DNA of 64,000 bases from assembly GCA_013400155.1 (NCBI GenBank), contig VXBM01000996.1:246458-310457 (forward strand), written 5' to 3'. The position numbers and the translations under genes are program-made. The notes below the pieces were generated by a model. The model did not search any database. It worked only from the letters and a program-made list of their open reading frames with translations, and was not told where the DNA came from. Below, in pieces: positions 1 through 13,400 of this stretch (position 1 is its first letter; each line of letters begins with the position of its first letter). The DNA comes from Helopsaltes ochotensis. Taxonomy: Eukaryota > Chordata > Aves > Passeriformes > Locustellidae.

Positions 1-3000
1 TACTTTTCCTTCTGTTGAATAAGTAAAGTTATGAGAAGAAATGTGAATATTTCAGAGTCACGTGCATCTAAATTTCATAGCAAGTAGGCATGAGTTTTTT
101 GGGGTTTTTTTTTTGTAAGAAGAAGTATCTGATGTAGGAAAGAAGTTTAAAAAAATAATAATTTTAGCTCCTTCTGCGTTGTCTAATTGTTCTGCTAATT
201 TCAAAATGGCAGACAAAAGAGCAGGTTGGGTGACATAAATAAGTAGATTTCCTTGTCAGTAGACAATCTAAAAGGCAGAATGAATGAGAGAGGTTAAGCT
301 CTTTGAATGGGAACTATACTGTACAATTGATATCTGTTGTTAAAGATAGCATGAATACACAATATCCAACTTTATAGCCCACCTAGATCATCTTTATTTT
401 TTTTTCTCTGTGGCTATTTTTTTCTGGTAAACCTTCAATTTTGCCTTTGTAGACATTAAATGTTTCTTCATGGAGAATTGAAGAATTTTTTGGTTCTTGT
501 TAAAACGTGATTTATTTATGAATTACAATTTTTACTGAAACAGCTAACAGATCCTTGAAGGTGTCTAAGGAGATAATTGTGCTATGCTTTTTTTTTTGAT
601 TGAATGCTATTCTCCAGTCCCAAAGTAGACAGGCTGCTTAGCATTTTAATTGGTTTTCAAGATGAATTCAGGTTTAATGTTCAAGGCTAAAGACAGGGTT
701 AGAAGGTTAATTATACTTATCAACATTTGGGAACAATCAATTCCCATTGTATGTGAAGTGTTGGCATAGTGCTTTTCTCTTGGGGGAAATTGCTTATTAC
801 TTGATGTTGTAACTGGAATGTTTGTGTGCTTATCTTGGTTAGGGAGTTTTGATGGGTGTCTCAGTTACTTTACAGTTTGGCACTTAAGAGTGACTTTGAA
901 ATATCTAGCTGGCTATTCACTTTTAAACTGGATTTTATTAAGTTAATAGCACTCCTTGAGTTACAAGCCCTAATTACATATTTCATGTCTGTTGCAGACA
1001 ATTTGGATATAAAAAAGCTGAAGTTGTGAATTTCAGACTTTCTGGAAGCTGTCATGAGAGTGTAAAACGTGCCACTGTATTAAGAACTATTTCCATATGG
1101 TATTTTTTCTCAGGTTGTGATCATCAGAAAGAGGACAGCTCATCCTTCTCTGAATTCTGTTGAGGGCTACAAAATGAAGAAACAAAGTCCTTTCCTAGGG
1201 GAAAGATTATGTATGTCAAGCTGGTTTTGACATTAGAGGGCCTGCGTGCTTATTGCTGTCATTAAAATCAGTATTACATTGGCTTTTGCTTTACAGTTTT
1301 GGAAAAAAAAATCAAACCAATAAATTTTTCCTCCTACATTTTCATTATAAGATTTCTTGGACAAATCATAGTTTTTAGAAGTTAAAGACTGTAGTTGTAC
1401 CTGCTGAAGTTGACTGCTTTGTATCTGTGACAGCTGTTTTCTGACATCTCAGTGTAGTGCGTGAGAGTGAGCCTCAGAGGTGGGATGTGCCAGGAACGCA
1501 CTCTTATTCCATGGGTTGGTTGGGACAGACATTTTTGTGCAGTCACATCTTCTGAGCTATTGGTGCCTGGCTCCATTAACTTTGCAAAGCATGGAAATTA
1601 GCGTTTCAGTCTTTACCTACACGTTAGACTTGGAAATACATGTGTAAGCTGCCTTCAAGGGAATAAAATGTGTAACACTGTACATAGAGGTGTAGTTAAT
1701 TGCTTTGGCAGAGATACAGGGTATTGAATTGCTTTGTGCTAATATTATCTCGGTAGTTAAGCTTGTGTTATATTGGTATTGCGTGTGATTTTAAATATGA
1801 AAGTAAATTATAAAATGCTGTTAACTGTGAAAATTCTTCTCAGTTGGGGGACAATATTGGAATATTGTAATGCTTTTAAAGGGAAGGATGTAGGTTTTTA
1901 CCTTTTAAAAAAGAAATACATTCCCTCTTGGAATTATTCTTTCCCTTATTTATTGTCAAAATAGCAATTGAAATTTGTTTGAACTTACAAGTATTGCATC
2001 CTTCTTTCCCAGCATTTTTGTCTGTCGTTTGTATTCCTGAGCTATGTAATAGCTCTTGCCCTTTAAACTACCTCCTTTAACTAGCTGATTATTGAGGGCC
2101 TGGATAGGGGATGGTGGGGAAGCAGGATTCAAAAGTTCCTATCACACAGTCCTATGGGATTGCACAGCTGAGAGGGTTGTATTCACTTTAAATCAGGTCT
2201 CAAACTATCTGATGGCCCCATTAAACCATTTTATGGAAAAGAGAATTCCAAGTACTTGAGTAGACTGGGTAGGAGAGCAGGAGGAGGTTCCTTGTCCATA
2301 AAATATTTGTTTACCCTTGAAGAGAATAATGCTTTGCCTATGATGTAGGGGTTTTTTTCTCTCTTTGTTTTCTTCTCCAAAGCATTTCAAAGAACTTCCA
2401 AGGAAGTGTCAAGACTTTGTTTTCCTGTCTGTGCTTACCACCACTCCCTGCCTGTCAGGGAACAGAACTTTTTATCCCAACTATCACATGTTCTCAATTG
2501 ATTGAAGCAGAAAAGATAGTATCTTCTATATTGGTCCCTGAAGCAGAACATTAAAAGTACCTCGGATATGTGGTTCTTGCTGTGAAAAGTTTTGGTGTCT
2601 CCCTGCAGTAGTGGGAGCAGAAGATATTCTGCTCTTCAGAAATGGGACAGCTTTGGGAACAAATATGTTTGATTTCTGTTCTGGAAGGCTGGCTTTGATC
2701 TGAAAAAGGCTTGACTTCTGTTTTCATTTCTGTCAAAAATATTTTTTTATAAGTTGCTTGTTTGTTGCAAATAGTGGGAGCAGTTGCCTGACTTACATTA
2801 GGCAGTGATATTAACCTGATTTCTGAGGGCACTGAATTGCAGGTAAGTTGTCACTTGATGATTCTTGTAATTAGTCCATAGTTGTTTTTTGTGTTGGGCC
2901 AGGTGCTTCTCATTGCCCTAAGAAATGTCATAGAGGAGCTTGTAATTTGTTAAATAGAAATGGGTAGGTAAACAAGAGGTTTATTGTTAGGTTATTTTCC

Positions 3001-6000
3001 AAGTCTAATAATATTGTACAGTTCCTGTGGATCAGGCTATATTGTTTAAGTGTTATTGGTTCATCCTATTGAAATTAGACAAGATTGTTGCAGCAGTTCC
3101 AAATCAACTTTGATCAGCAGTTACTCAGTAGCTTCAGAAGACAAGATTGGATGTTTGGGGCTAAAAGCACTAGTTCTTGTTGAGTCCGTATGAAGTCTAT
3201 TTGTAATATTTTACTCCCATATTTAAAAAAACCCCACAGAACAACAGTGGAAAAACTTCCCAAAGAATCCCAACTTTCCTCCCTAGGATCCCCAAAAAAC
3301 CTCACAAACCATAAACAAACAAACGCAAATAAAAAAACAAACCCTGCCAAAAAAACCTATGAAAGATCCTGAATTTTGATCATGTAGAACAGCACTGACA
3401 TCTAAAAAGCAAATTGTATTCATCAGCTCGTTTTAATTTAGTGTTACAGTGAAAAAAAAAAAACAACAAACTTGGCATAACCAATGGAAATCTAAATTAG
3501 ACTTTCTAAAGCTTTTTAATAAACCATGATGTGTAAACCAGATACTACTGTTGCCTGTTTGAACTTGCTGCTGCTTTAAGTTAGGATTTCTAGGGTCTTT
3601 CCTATTCAGTAGGCTACTCTGACCTTTTGTTCTTAAATTCTTGTACAGATATCCTGTATCTTAAGCTTGTGTAAACTACCTTCTAGCACTTGCCAAAAGA
3701 AATTTATATGAAGGCCATTTATTATGTCATCAACTCTGTTTTAATGTCAAGAAGAGACACTGCTGCTAAAATAAGAAAACTGAATTGTACATGAGAATAA
3801 ACATAAGGTTCCTGTTTGAAATATCTGCATTTAAACCTGCAGAAAGCCCATTTTTTAGAAACCTCTCACACAACTATTAGAGCCAACACAGCTCAAATGA
3901 AACTTGTTGTCTGTGTTAAGACTTTCATATTTTTAATCTTGGAACTTGGATTGATTTTTCTATTTCATTTGTTTCAGTTTAGAGCAGAAATTAGGATTGT
4001 AGTTACTCTCTGAACTGAGTTCCTGTGAAATGTATTCATGATGCTCATTGTCGAGGTAATCTCAGTTCTTACTTTGCTGAAACAGCCATTGTGGTTATAG
4101 AAAAGTGCTAGGTCTTTGGAAGATCTGACACTTAGGGTGTCCTTTCAATAACTGAAAATTTAAAAGAGGCCCTAAGGTCTGTTTCACCCTTGAAAATAAG
4201 CTTGACATTCTTCTCAGTTCTGAGAGCTGACAAAATACATACTGCGAAGAAAGGACTAAAAACCTAGTAGAATTACCATTAGAAAATTGGTCCTTGCCCT
4301 GGCTCAGTTTTGGAGGTATATTATTCATTTAATGGAAACTCTTATGCTTGTTTAGAAAGTTGGCTGCAATAGCAAAAGATGTGGCACTGAACTGTCTGTG
4401 TTTGGGTGCCTATTTGTCCAAGCAAAATCAGTGCAGCTTCTGAGATACAGAAACTTTATAGTAGTTTAAGCTAACTTTTTTACTTTATTTGCAGTGGGTA
4501 AAAAGTATTCACCTAGTCACATATACTTTATCTAGCACTTAATAATTCACTGCTCTGTAATAGTTGATTACTTGCAATTGTTTATAAATGCTCTCAGAAT
4601 AGCTTTCTGAAACTTTATTCCTTATGAAGTAGGTTGTATTCTTGACCTGCTGATGAGACTTAAGATATTTCTTTATCTATGATCTCATTATAACTAAAAT
4701 GTTTAGAGGCATCATTTGATATATTAAAGTACTTTTAAGATTGTCTTATTGAGGTTTTTCAGCACAATATATTAATTCTTATATTTTTAAAATGTTTTTC
4801 ATAGTCTTGTGTTTTGTTTTGGAAAGTTTCATACAGAAGAAATCCAGATCTGTTTGTTCTCTCAGGAGGGTAACTGATTCCATTTTGGCATCAGAAGGAT
4901 TTGTTTTGCCACCTGTCCATCTTGTCTGTGGAAACATCTCTGCTGACTTACTTTTTCATTTCAGAAAAACCTCTAACAACAACAATGCTTTTGCTTTTGC
5001 CTTGGCTTGATTCCCTTCATTTCCTGAAGTAGTTTCCAGTTGGTGTTGGGGGAGTCAGTACCTGTAAGCACAGCCCATGCTTACCCAGGCTGTTGTGGTT
5101 GGAATGGAGGTGAGTGGAGAGGTGTCCCTCAGCTGTTCAGTATCCCTGCGGCGCCAGCCCTGCGGAAGTCCCATGACCTAGCTCAGTTTAAATGATACAC
5201 ATTTTGTGAGTGTCTGTTTAAAATAATTTCCAATAGTGGGGATTCTTCTTGACAGAAGAGGGTTGGGGGCACCTGCACAGACAAGTCCACAGGCAGTTCA
5301 GAAAAACCTCAGCCACAGTGGGGAAAAGAGGTGGTAAGGACCAGGTGTGGAGGACTGGTGATCTCCCAATCCCTTCCAGCTGTCTCTAGCAGAGTGTGTC
5401 ACACTGCCTCTTCATACAGCTGCCTAAATGGGAGATGGGAAAACAGAGAGTACCATGTGGGAGACTATTATTATTATTATACTTTACAGATGTGGAAGAA
5501 AATAGCAGGGTGGAGTTTTGAAAAGAATATGGTTTGCCATGTCTCTAACCACTTAGTTTTAGTCAATCTTTTTTTCTTCAAAATCAAGATTGTCATTGGC
5601 CAATTTAACCTGGTATTAAGGTTGTGTATGACACCCACTCAGTTATTGCGCTGGTTAGTACTGCAGTACAGTAACAACAACAACAAAAAAGTAAAAATCA
5701 AATGCTAGATTTGGTGTTGTAAGGTTTAAATAAATCTTCCTATTTCACAATGAAGCACAAAAAAAATCATCTGAATATTTTATGCGACTTCATAGGTTCT
5801 CTCTTAAATGAACAAAATCAATAATTTATTGCCTCTCTTACTTTTATGCTCCAAAATTAGACTGACCCCTAGGTAAAAATGGCTCGTGGAGGCAAAGTGT
5901 ATAATGCTGCAGGTAACTAGACACCTTTAAGTGACGAAAGAGATGTTTTTACCATTAATACTAACAACTCGTTTGAGTCAATGTGAGCAGTCTTGCAGAA

Positions 6001-7534
6001 TACTGATCAGGAAGACTGGGATGAGTTTTGGAGCTTTGAAGTGTATTTCAATGGCCAAAGGGCTCCAAAACCCTAGGAACTCAAGCTTTTAGAGAGAATG
6101 CTTAGAGATTTAGTACCTGTAGGTGACTCTTATCATATTTTCTGTACTCCTTAATATTTTCAGGACAAGTTTGTTTGTGGAACCCAGTTGAGGGTAGTAA
6201 TTAATAAAGTTGCAGTGGGTATTCAGAAGCTTGTTATGCTTTCCTTGGCCTTCATTGCCATCCAACTCTCTCAAAAAATAGCTGAGGTATCTGGCCTGTG
6301 CCAGGGTTTTTCCAGATGAGAGCTGTTTTCAAGTCCTGTTCTTAAACATTTCAGCTTTCCTGGATTTTTTTCGTGGTTTGGTATTTGATTTTTTTTTCCC
6401 CTTCCGAAAACAACAATACAGAAACAGAGGAAACAGCTTGCTCTGTATATGGACTGTTTATTCAGGAAATTAGAAGGCAGGTGATGAAACTCAGGGTGGA
6501 AGGAAGTGTTTCATAAGGGTAGATTTGGTGACTGATAGCATTAAGTGAGCACAGTGTGCTTGGGGAACTTGAGGCAGTTGTTGATTCTGGTGTGTTTATA
6601 TTTGTAGCAGACTTCTGAGCATTCAAACATTGGAATTCAGAGTTAATGTAACTATGCAGTTTCTCATCTATGACTTCCATATATAATTACTGGTTTTGTC
6701 AAGCTCTCCTGTTTGGACTGACTTCACAGTAGAAGGAATTGAACCTGGAGATTTACTCAACTCTCAAATTTCTCTTCTAGAATTGCAGAATGCAACCAGT
6801 TCCTAGTTCTTCTGAGTTCTTGTTAGTGTAAGATATTTAGTTTGAGAGTTGAGGAAAAGTTGTGATTTCTTTGTTTACCAGATCTTTTGCTGAATTTTTT
6901 GACTGCTGCCCCTCCTCCATTTTTACCAGTAAATCTGCTTCAATTCCTGCTTTCTTGGAACTGACCTCAACAAACACAGGGTACTTGGCATGCAATGGCA
7001 CTGTGTCATGTGCAAGAAGCTGTCCTGATCTGTAGCTTGATAATGAAGTGTACTTGGTATGCAGCCTTGTTAGCTGGGAAAGATGATCTGTGGCCTGGTG
7101 CTACAACCATGAGGCTGTTCTTCCTCTGGTGCACTGTATTCAAAGAGCCTTGAGAGTAAGGCATGTTACCTCTGTTGCCTTCTGTGCTGTTGCTGCTCCC
7201 CCGCTGCATGGAGCAAGGTGAAAGTGCCTTCAGCAGTCGTACAATAGCCTGAAAAACACTTAGGTTTTTCTGAGCGCCTTGGTTTGATCACCAAGTTTGG
7301 TTTAAGACATAGCTTTCCTTTAATCTCTTAAAGCTGATCCTATACCTCTTAGGAGTTATAGATAGCTGTAACTGTTATAGCTAGCTCAATATCTAGGAAA
7401 CTTGTTCTTTTTGGTTTGTTTTAGTACTTAGATACCTTTGTCAAGAGTATTACTGTAAACTTCGTTGTGAACCTTATAGAACTGCTTACCTGGAGTTCAC
7501 CTGGCTATCCTGACAGAGTTGAAAGTGAGTCAGT
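1..7534. other. AT-rich non-coding sequence upstream of the first visible exon
   Basis: No recognisable exon, RNA gene or CpG-rich promoter. The open frames present are short, unrelated to known proteins and lack coding character. Contents noted: an A/C-rich low-complexity tract at 3226-3362 and short ATT and AAC trinucleotide runs near 5467 and 5672. Because the exon at 13658 has a splice acceptor, this is probably the 5'UTR intron of OSBPL8, but it could also be upstream flank with an undetected exon. Confidence 0.6.
3226..3362. repeat. A/C-rich low-complexity tract
   Basis: A run of mostly A and C on the + strand, with repeated AAAC and CAAA units and several homo-A stretches. Similar tracts recur at about 32150-32225, 48225-48300 and 56580-56620. 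Confidence 0.7.
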
Positions 7535-8141
7535 AACATGCCCTTGCCATAAAGAAGGTGCATGGTGTTCCTGAATGCTTTAGACAAAGCATTGCCAACA
7601 AGTTGAGAATAGTGATCCTTCGTCTCTGCTCAGCACTGTTGGGTTCACATCTGGGGGTTTGGCTACAGTTCAGGGCTCCTGAGCAAAGAGAGAGGTGGAT
7701 GTGCTGAAGTGAGTCCAGTGAAGGGCTGTGACGGTGATCAAAGACCTGGATCATCTCTTGTGTGAGGAAAGGCTCACAGACCCTGAGCTGGGTCTGTTTA
7801 GCCTGAAGAAGAGAAGGCTCAGGAGGAACTCATCAATGTATATAAATACCTGAAGGGAGGGTAAAAAAGCTGACAGATACAGCTTCTTTCCAGTGGTGCT
7901 CAATGATGATACAAGAGGCAATGGGCACGAACAGAAACACAGGAAGTTCCATTCCAACATCAGGAAACCTTTTTGACTTGACAGGTGACCAAGCACTGGC
8001 TTAGGTTGGCCAGGGGATTTGTGTAGTCTTCATCCTTGGAGATATTCGAAATCTGTCTAGATATCCTTCTGCAAAAGGGAGCTTGGGCAAGAAGGCCTTC
8101 AGAGGTTTTTTCCTACCTTGACCATTCTCTGATTCCCTGTG
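7535..8141 (+). mobile_element. CR1-type LINE fragment, 3' end
   Basis: Recognised from the typical CR1 3' region: the segments AGCATTGCCAACAAGTTGAG, CTGAAGAAGAGAAGGCTCAG, ATATAAATACCTGAAGGGAG, CAAGAGGCAATGGGCACGAA and CATCCTTGGAGATATTCGAA follow each other in CR1 order. It ends with a degenerate ATTCTCTGATTC 3' terminus. It is 5'-truncated, as most CR1 copies are, carries no intact ORF and is clearly old (many substitutions and small gaps). Confidence 0.9.
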
Positions 8142-9509
8142 AAATAGCATTTCTTTGGTACTGTTGTGACTCTGCTTTCCAGCATGGACCTAGGTGAATT
8201 TTTATCCTTCTTGACATCAATGTAAACAACTAGTTTGCTCCTAGTGTGCCTTGCCCTTGCTTGCTCCCACATTGATATTTAAAGTCAATGTGTTATTATG
8301 CTTGTGTCATCTTAAAGAAATTACAGTATATTCCTATCTGATACTCATCTCAGACAATTTAAATGCTTCTACTTCTTTTAGGCTTTAGGGAGAAGAAGGC
8401 AGGCATCCAGCAGAGCTTAGGTCAATTTGGGGGTCAGAGCCCAGGAGAACACTTTCCCTCTGGACAGGCTGGGTCAGAAGGCAGAGCCATTTCACCACGC
8501 AGCCCGGTGGCAGGTCACGGCGAGGCCTTGCCTGCGAGGTTTGGTGCTGCAGTGCAAGAGGGTACCGTGATACTATAACAGATCACAAAGCAGTATCACA
8601 GTGCAAGTGCCTATCTAATGACCGTAGGTGATAGTCCTTAGGAAGAAAGCTAAAACCTGCCTATATGATACAATATCCAGGTGTTAAGTAACTTAGTCTA
8701 TTGACCGAAAAGAAAATGTATTAGATTCAGGGGTCATCTCTACCACTTGCACTTTGTGGGTGCACCTTGGCTGAAGTTCAGGAATTTGTGTGGGGACTCT
8801 TGATGAAACTCTCCAGATTTAGGGAAGTGTTTGAACTCAAGCTAATCTTGTGTGGGAGAAGGGGAAGAGAAGCCCTTTTGTGAATTGAATTATGATTTAA
8901 TATTATAAATGCCACCAATAGGGTATCACTGCTGTGGTGTCAGGCCTAAACTGTCTGTGTCTGGAACAAATACCGTGTTTGGTGATGTTTGTTATGCTGG
9001 CAGAAAAAGGGCCTTGCATTGCCTAATGACCCCTTTATTTAGTTAAACATACACTGCAATAAAAGCTTATGTAATCTGGTTAACATGGAGAATACGTAAG
9101 TCAACGCAGAACACTGCCATATCCACTTCACTGATCTCTACAGGATTGAACAAAAAACTGCTGCCACAGTTTCTGTCATGGCCAAGGCACCTAAGTTGTG
9201 CTGCTTTTGATCTGTGGTCTGTGTAACTATTGGGTGACAGTATAGTACTGAGACATTCATTTTATGGCTTGTGGAATTTTTTTTTAATGCGCAGGAGTTT
9301 TCTTCTTACCTCTTCCCATAAGACTTTTCAGCATGCTTATATGTAGATAGTTAGAAAAGATCCTGTTCATGCAGAGTAGTAGTTTTCATTGATGCATATT
9401 TTTCTCTCCCTCTATGGGAGACCTAAGGAGGATTTTCCTGTTCTCAAGGTGCAATGAACTGAAAACCAAATTGTTACAAAAACTACCAATAGCTGAAGCA
9501 ATCTGTTAA
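8142..9509. other. Unannotated non-coding sequence with a GC-richer patch
   Basis: No gene or repeat recognised. Bases about 8390-8570 are richer in G, C and CpG than the surroundings and carry an open frame from 8363 to 8578 with no family resemblance. The rest is ordinary AT-rich sequence. Confidence 0.5.
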
Positions 9510-9653
9510 AACCATGGAACCACAGAAAGGTTTGGCTTGGAAAGGATCTTAAAACCTATCTAGCTCCAATCTCCCTGCCATGAGCAGAGATACCTTCCAC
9601 TAGACCAGGTTGCTCAAAGCCTGATCCAACCTGGCCTTGAACACTTCCAAGGG

Positions 9654-9659
9654 ATGGGG
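9654..9659. repeat. Target-site duplication, left copy (ATGGGG)
   Basis: Left copy of the 6-bp direct repeat bounding the solo LTR; the right copy is at 9953-9958. The sequence belongs to the interrupted CR1. Confidence 0.85.
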
Positions 9660-9952
9660 TGTCCAGATAAGACACAGGAATGGACCACGCTCGCACGTTG
9701 AGATGTCCAAGGCAAAGAAGGGAGGATTCATTTACAAACCTCAACATTTATAGAATTCCAAAAGTGATCATGGATTGGAGGGTGAAATTGCCACCTCTCC
9801 AATCACACTGGTCAAACGAACAGTCCACCAACTCTTTCCTCCTCCATGAAAGCATGAAAAACAACTTATTATTTACATTAAGTGTGTGAGAAACTCCATT
9901 ACAGCAATGTAAACATCAGAAGGCTCAGAAACTTGAGAACAGCAGGGCGACA
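9660..9952 (-). mobile_element. Solo LTR (293 bp) inserted into the CR1, 6-bp target duplication
   Basis: The insert begins TGTCCAGATA and ends AGGGCGACA, so it has the TG...CA ends of a retroviral LTR. It is flanked by the direct repeat ATGGGG (9654-9659 and 9953-9958), the 6-bp target duplication typical of ERVK-like integrations. Read on the minus strand it has a TATA-like CTATAAATG (9745-9753) followed by a degraded polyadenylation signal AATGAA (9727-9732), which supports minus orientation. No internal viral genes remain. It resembles LTRs I associate with passerine genomes; that family assignment is from memory. Confidence 0.85.
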
Positions 9953-9958
9953 ATGGGG
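9953..9958. repeat. Target-site duplication, right copy (ATGGGG)
   Basis: Identical to 9654-9659. CR1 sequence resumes immediately after it. Confidence 0.85.
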
Positions 9959-10430
9959 CATCCACAGCTGCTCTGGGCAGCCTGTTCCAGTACCTCACCT
10001 CAAAGTAAAGAATTTCTTTCTAATATCAAATATAAACATGGCAAAAACAGAGTAGATCTGTGAATAACCTGGTGGACTGACCTGCTGGCCATGCTGCTTT
10101 TGATGCAGCCCAGGATACAGTTGGCTTTCTGGGCTGCAAGCACATGCTGCCAGGTCATGTCTAGTTTTCATCCACCAGTATCCCCAGTTCCTTTTCCTCA
10201 GGATTGTTCTCAACCCATTCTCCACCCAGCCTTGGGTATTTGTGCTTGCAAGTCCTGGGCACAGCCCCAGCTGAGATGCAGGACCTTGCACCTGGCCTTA
10301 CGGAACTGACATCCTGAGGTTCACACAGACCCAACTCTGAAGTGTGCCCAAGGTCCTTCTGGATGGCACCCCTTCCCTCTAGCTTGTCAGCTGCACCACA
10401 CAGTTTGGTGTCATCAGCAAAAGTAAGATG

Positions 10431-13400
10431 GAATACAGGTTGTGGATTGTAAGAGGAAAACATTTCCCTTCTGCTTTAAATATATGGTTTTATCTTGTTC
10501 AACCTTCTTCACAGTTGGAGAGAAAGAGCTTATTTTGAGGCAGGATTTGTCGGATTGGTACAGTGCTTTAAAGCAAGTAATACCTTTGTGAGTGCCTGAT
10601 TGTTTCCATTGTCTATAAAGGAAAAAATAGCTGACTAGCTGGTGCCATTATACAGTTATTTTCAAATAATTTGATTTTGTGTGTGCCCTTCTGAACACTT
10701 AAACTTTTAAGAATTAAGATTGTGAAAGACCATTTGTTAATTAAAACCTCAAGCTGACCAAACTGCAAACACTTGTGAATGTAACAGAGAATAGCAAAAG
10801 CATGTCATGAACGTTCCCCAAAAGCTAAATAAAAGCCCAGATCAATAAAATTATACATTTGGAATTCTACCTTCAAATCTAATGGTTGGATTAGCCAGAG
10901 TAGAAAAGAGCTTGCTTGCTTGTGGAAGCACCCTTCATTATAGCCTGACTAAATTTACAAATAAGAAAATTCCCTTCCCTCTGTTGGTTGGAAAACTGTT
11001 CCAAAGCCGTGGGGCTCAGATGGTTAGAAGCATTCTGTAATTTTCAAAATAAATCTGTTCTCCAATTTCATACTTATTTGACTCTTTGGCAATATCCTTT
11101 TGCTGAGAGAGCCCTTTTCCTTCCTTTGTGTTTATTTTGGCATATAACAGAAGCAATATTGTTCACTTTCAGCCTTCATTTTGCCAAGAAAAATAAGGCA
11201 AGCTGGCTGTCTAATCATAAGCTAAACAGCTTGGGGGAAGGTAGTTCTTAACCATTTCTGCACCTGCTTTACTGTTTAAACATGAGCAGGTAGAATATTT
11301 TCCTTCCTTTTCCCAGAAAACTTCTCTGCAGCCTTTGGGAGCGTGCTGGATTATGCGTCTGGGGCTGCAAGTGATCATGAATGTTAAGAATTGGACCTTA
11401 GGGTACCTGTCTAATGTACTGCTCTTGAGACGAAGATAAGGAAAGCTGTGGTCATGTGAACAGATGGAGGAGCAGAATACACCAGGAGCACCGACAATAA
11501 AAATTAAGAGTTAAAAAATGTTAAATATAAAAATGAATTAAAAGTTTTTTAGGCTGAATGTTCCTGTCAGCAAAGATCTGTTCGTTCGGATAACTTGAGT
11601 ATGGTTACAAGTTTATGTAACTAAAAGCAGCTGAAAGCCTGCTTTAAATAGCAGTGCTTGCATCTGTTTGTAATGCCACTCATTTTTCATCCTATTTAAA
11701 AGAGTTTGGTGTTTCTGCAAATTGAATATGCATGCAGTCTGGTCTTGCTGAATTTCCTGCTAATAAGAGAACCTAAAATGGGTGTGTGGGGGAGAGATGA
11801 CAAGGAACAGACATCAAAAATCATCACCCAGTTCTGCATCTCATGTTTGGGTGTGGAAGGTAAGGGTCGCAGTGCCTGCTGCTCTGGGAAGCAGAGCTTT
11901 AGGGTAAGTTCCTCCTTCTATGATAATGGCATCTTTCCTTTCATTAATGCAAATTAATAACTTGCAATCACCCCCTTTCAGATGTCTACTGTTTTTCATT
12001 TACATGAGAACATCTAGCCATGCTTCCCAGTTATGTGCTGCCTCAGTTAATCACGCAGGTGTTTGAGCAAGGTCCTCCTCAGTTCATTGGACTAAGTCAA
12101 AGAAAACTTTTAACTTTACAATTTTGTTAGCAACAGTCATTTCGTTAAACCATTTTTTAATGGTTCCTTTTGTGGTTTACTGGCGTATGTCACGGTAATT
12201 AGCTAGAATGTATTAATGCTGTATGTTTTTTCCTGAGGGAAAATTCTAACTTGCTTTACCTAATACAAAACCAAAAAACCAATTATAATAAACCATGGAA
12301 AGCAGTTGAATAAATGGTTATTCTTTTTAGTGAGATTTGCTTTCATGTGTGTCTATTTCTTGAGACAGACCTTGAACCAGAACATCCTGTGTATTCTGGT
12401 TATCTGTTTGCCTTTCTCCCATCCTCCTGCATTCGGGATGTTCCTCAGGTTCCCTGGAGGGACTGTGATGTGTCTTCCCACCTCACCCTTCTGTCTTCGC
12501 TTAATCTGTTTTTAGATATCTTGCCATTAGCTTGATGCATAGATTAAGCACAGTATGCTAACATTATAGTGTGAAAAAAAAATCACCATCTCCGTGCTAG
12601 CCCTGCTCTTGCACAAGTGTTGGTTTAGCAATAGAGTTTGTAATTTAGCTGCTTCCTGCCCCCTCACCCCACCCAAGACAAAAGGAAAGAAGAATATTGT
12701 CCTTGGGCTAATTCTCTGATCAAACACTTGCTGTGGCTGGCGGGGAGGGCAGAGTGGAGGGTGGGAGCACAGGGTTTTCTCCCAGCGCGATACTCTGCCT
12801 GTACTGTTTGGAACAGGTAAGCACGCAGCCTCCTCCTGCACTGCAGTCTTGTTTGATGGGGCTCTTGGAGAGACACAGAGTGATGGGCTGTAGCTGGACA
12901 TCTCAATAGGCATCCCAGCTTGATCTGCACTTCTCCTGAAACCTGCTTAACAAATCAATGGTCAAAGCACTTTTTTTAAACCATGTTTTGCTTGATTCCG
13001 GGGTGTGTGCTTGTCTCACTAATGACTGTAAATATGCTGTGAATACTGAGATCGTTGTAGGTTTCATTCTCTTGCAAAAAAGAGCAAATAGGAAATGCCT
13101 AGAGAATGAGGCATTGCTTTCTGGCTGTGTGTGGTGACTCCCAGATGAGTGCCTGCTGTGCCACAGAAGGTGCTGGCTTGCACATATGATTTAATTTCTG
13201 TGTTTTGGTTCCACAAAGCAGTATGTGGCTGTTTCTGGAGTTATGCTGGGAAGCCCTCAACTCTGGCCTCTCTAGAATGGCTTTGTTTTGTACCCAAACA
13301 GTTGGTGTGCACATGCCTGCGGGGCGGGAGCAGCGTGCTGCTGGGAACTCTGGAACAACGGGAAATGCAGGACAAAACTTGTGGGTTTCTCTTTTTTGTG

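Larger units (their letters stand above)
9510..10430 (-). mobile_element. CR1-type LINE fragment interrupted by a solo LTR
   Basis: Reverse-strand CR1. From 9510 it runs through the 3' terminus (GGTTTGGCTTGGAAAGGATC) and CTGATCCAACCTGGCCTTGA, resumes at 9953 with CTGCTCTGGGCAGCCTGTTC and AAGAATTTCTTTCTAATATC, and continues to GGTGTCATCAGCAAAAGTAA near 10425. The two halves are contiguous in CR1 once the LTR at 9660-9952 is removed. Open frames in this stretch on both strands are remnants of the repeat, not genes. Confidence 0.9.

Noticed and set aside
5331..5708. 125-codon + strand open frame
   Set aside because: Contains an ATT-repeat Tyr run and no recognisable domain. It looks like chance in AT-rich sequence.
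10161..10463. Reverse-strand open frame resembling coding sequence
   Set aside because: It is the decayed 5' side of the reverse CR1 fragment (HLTFADDTKLCGAAD is a CR1 reverse-transcriptase remnant), not a host gene.
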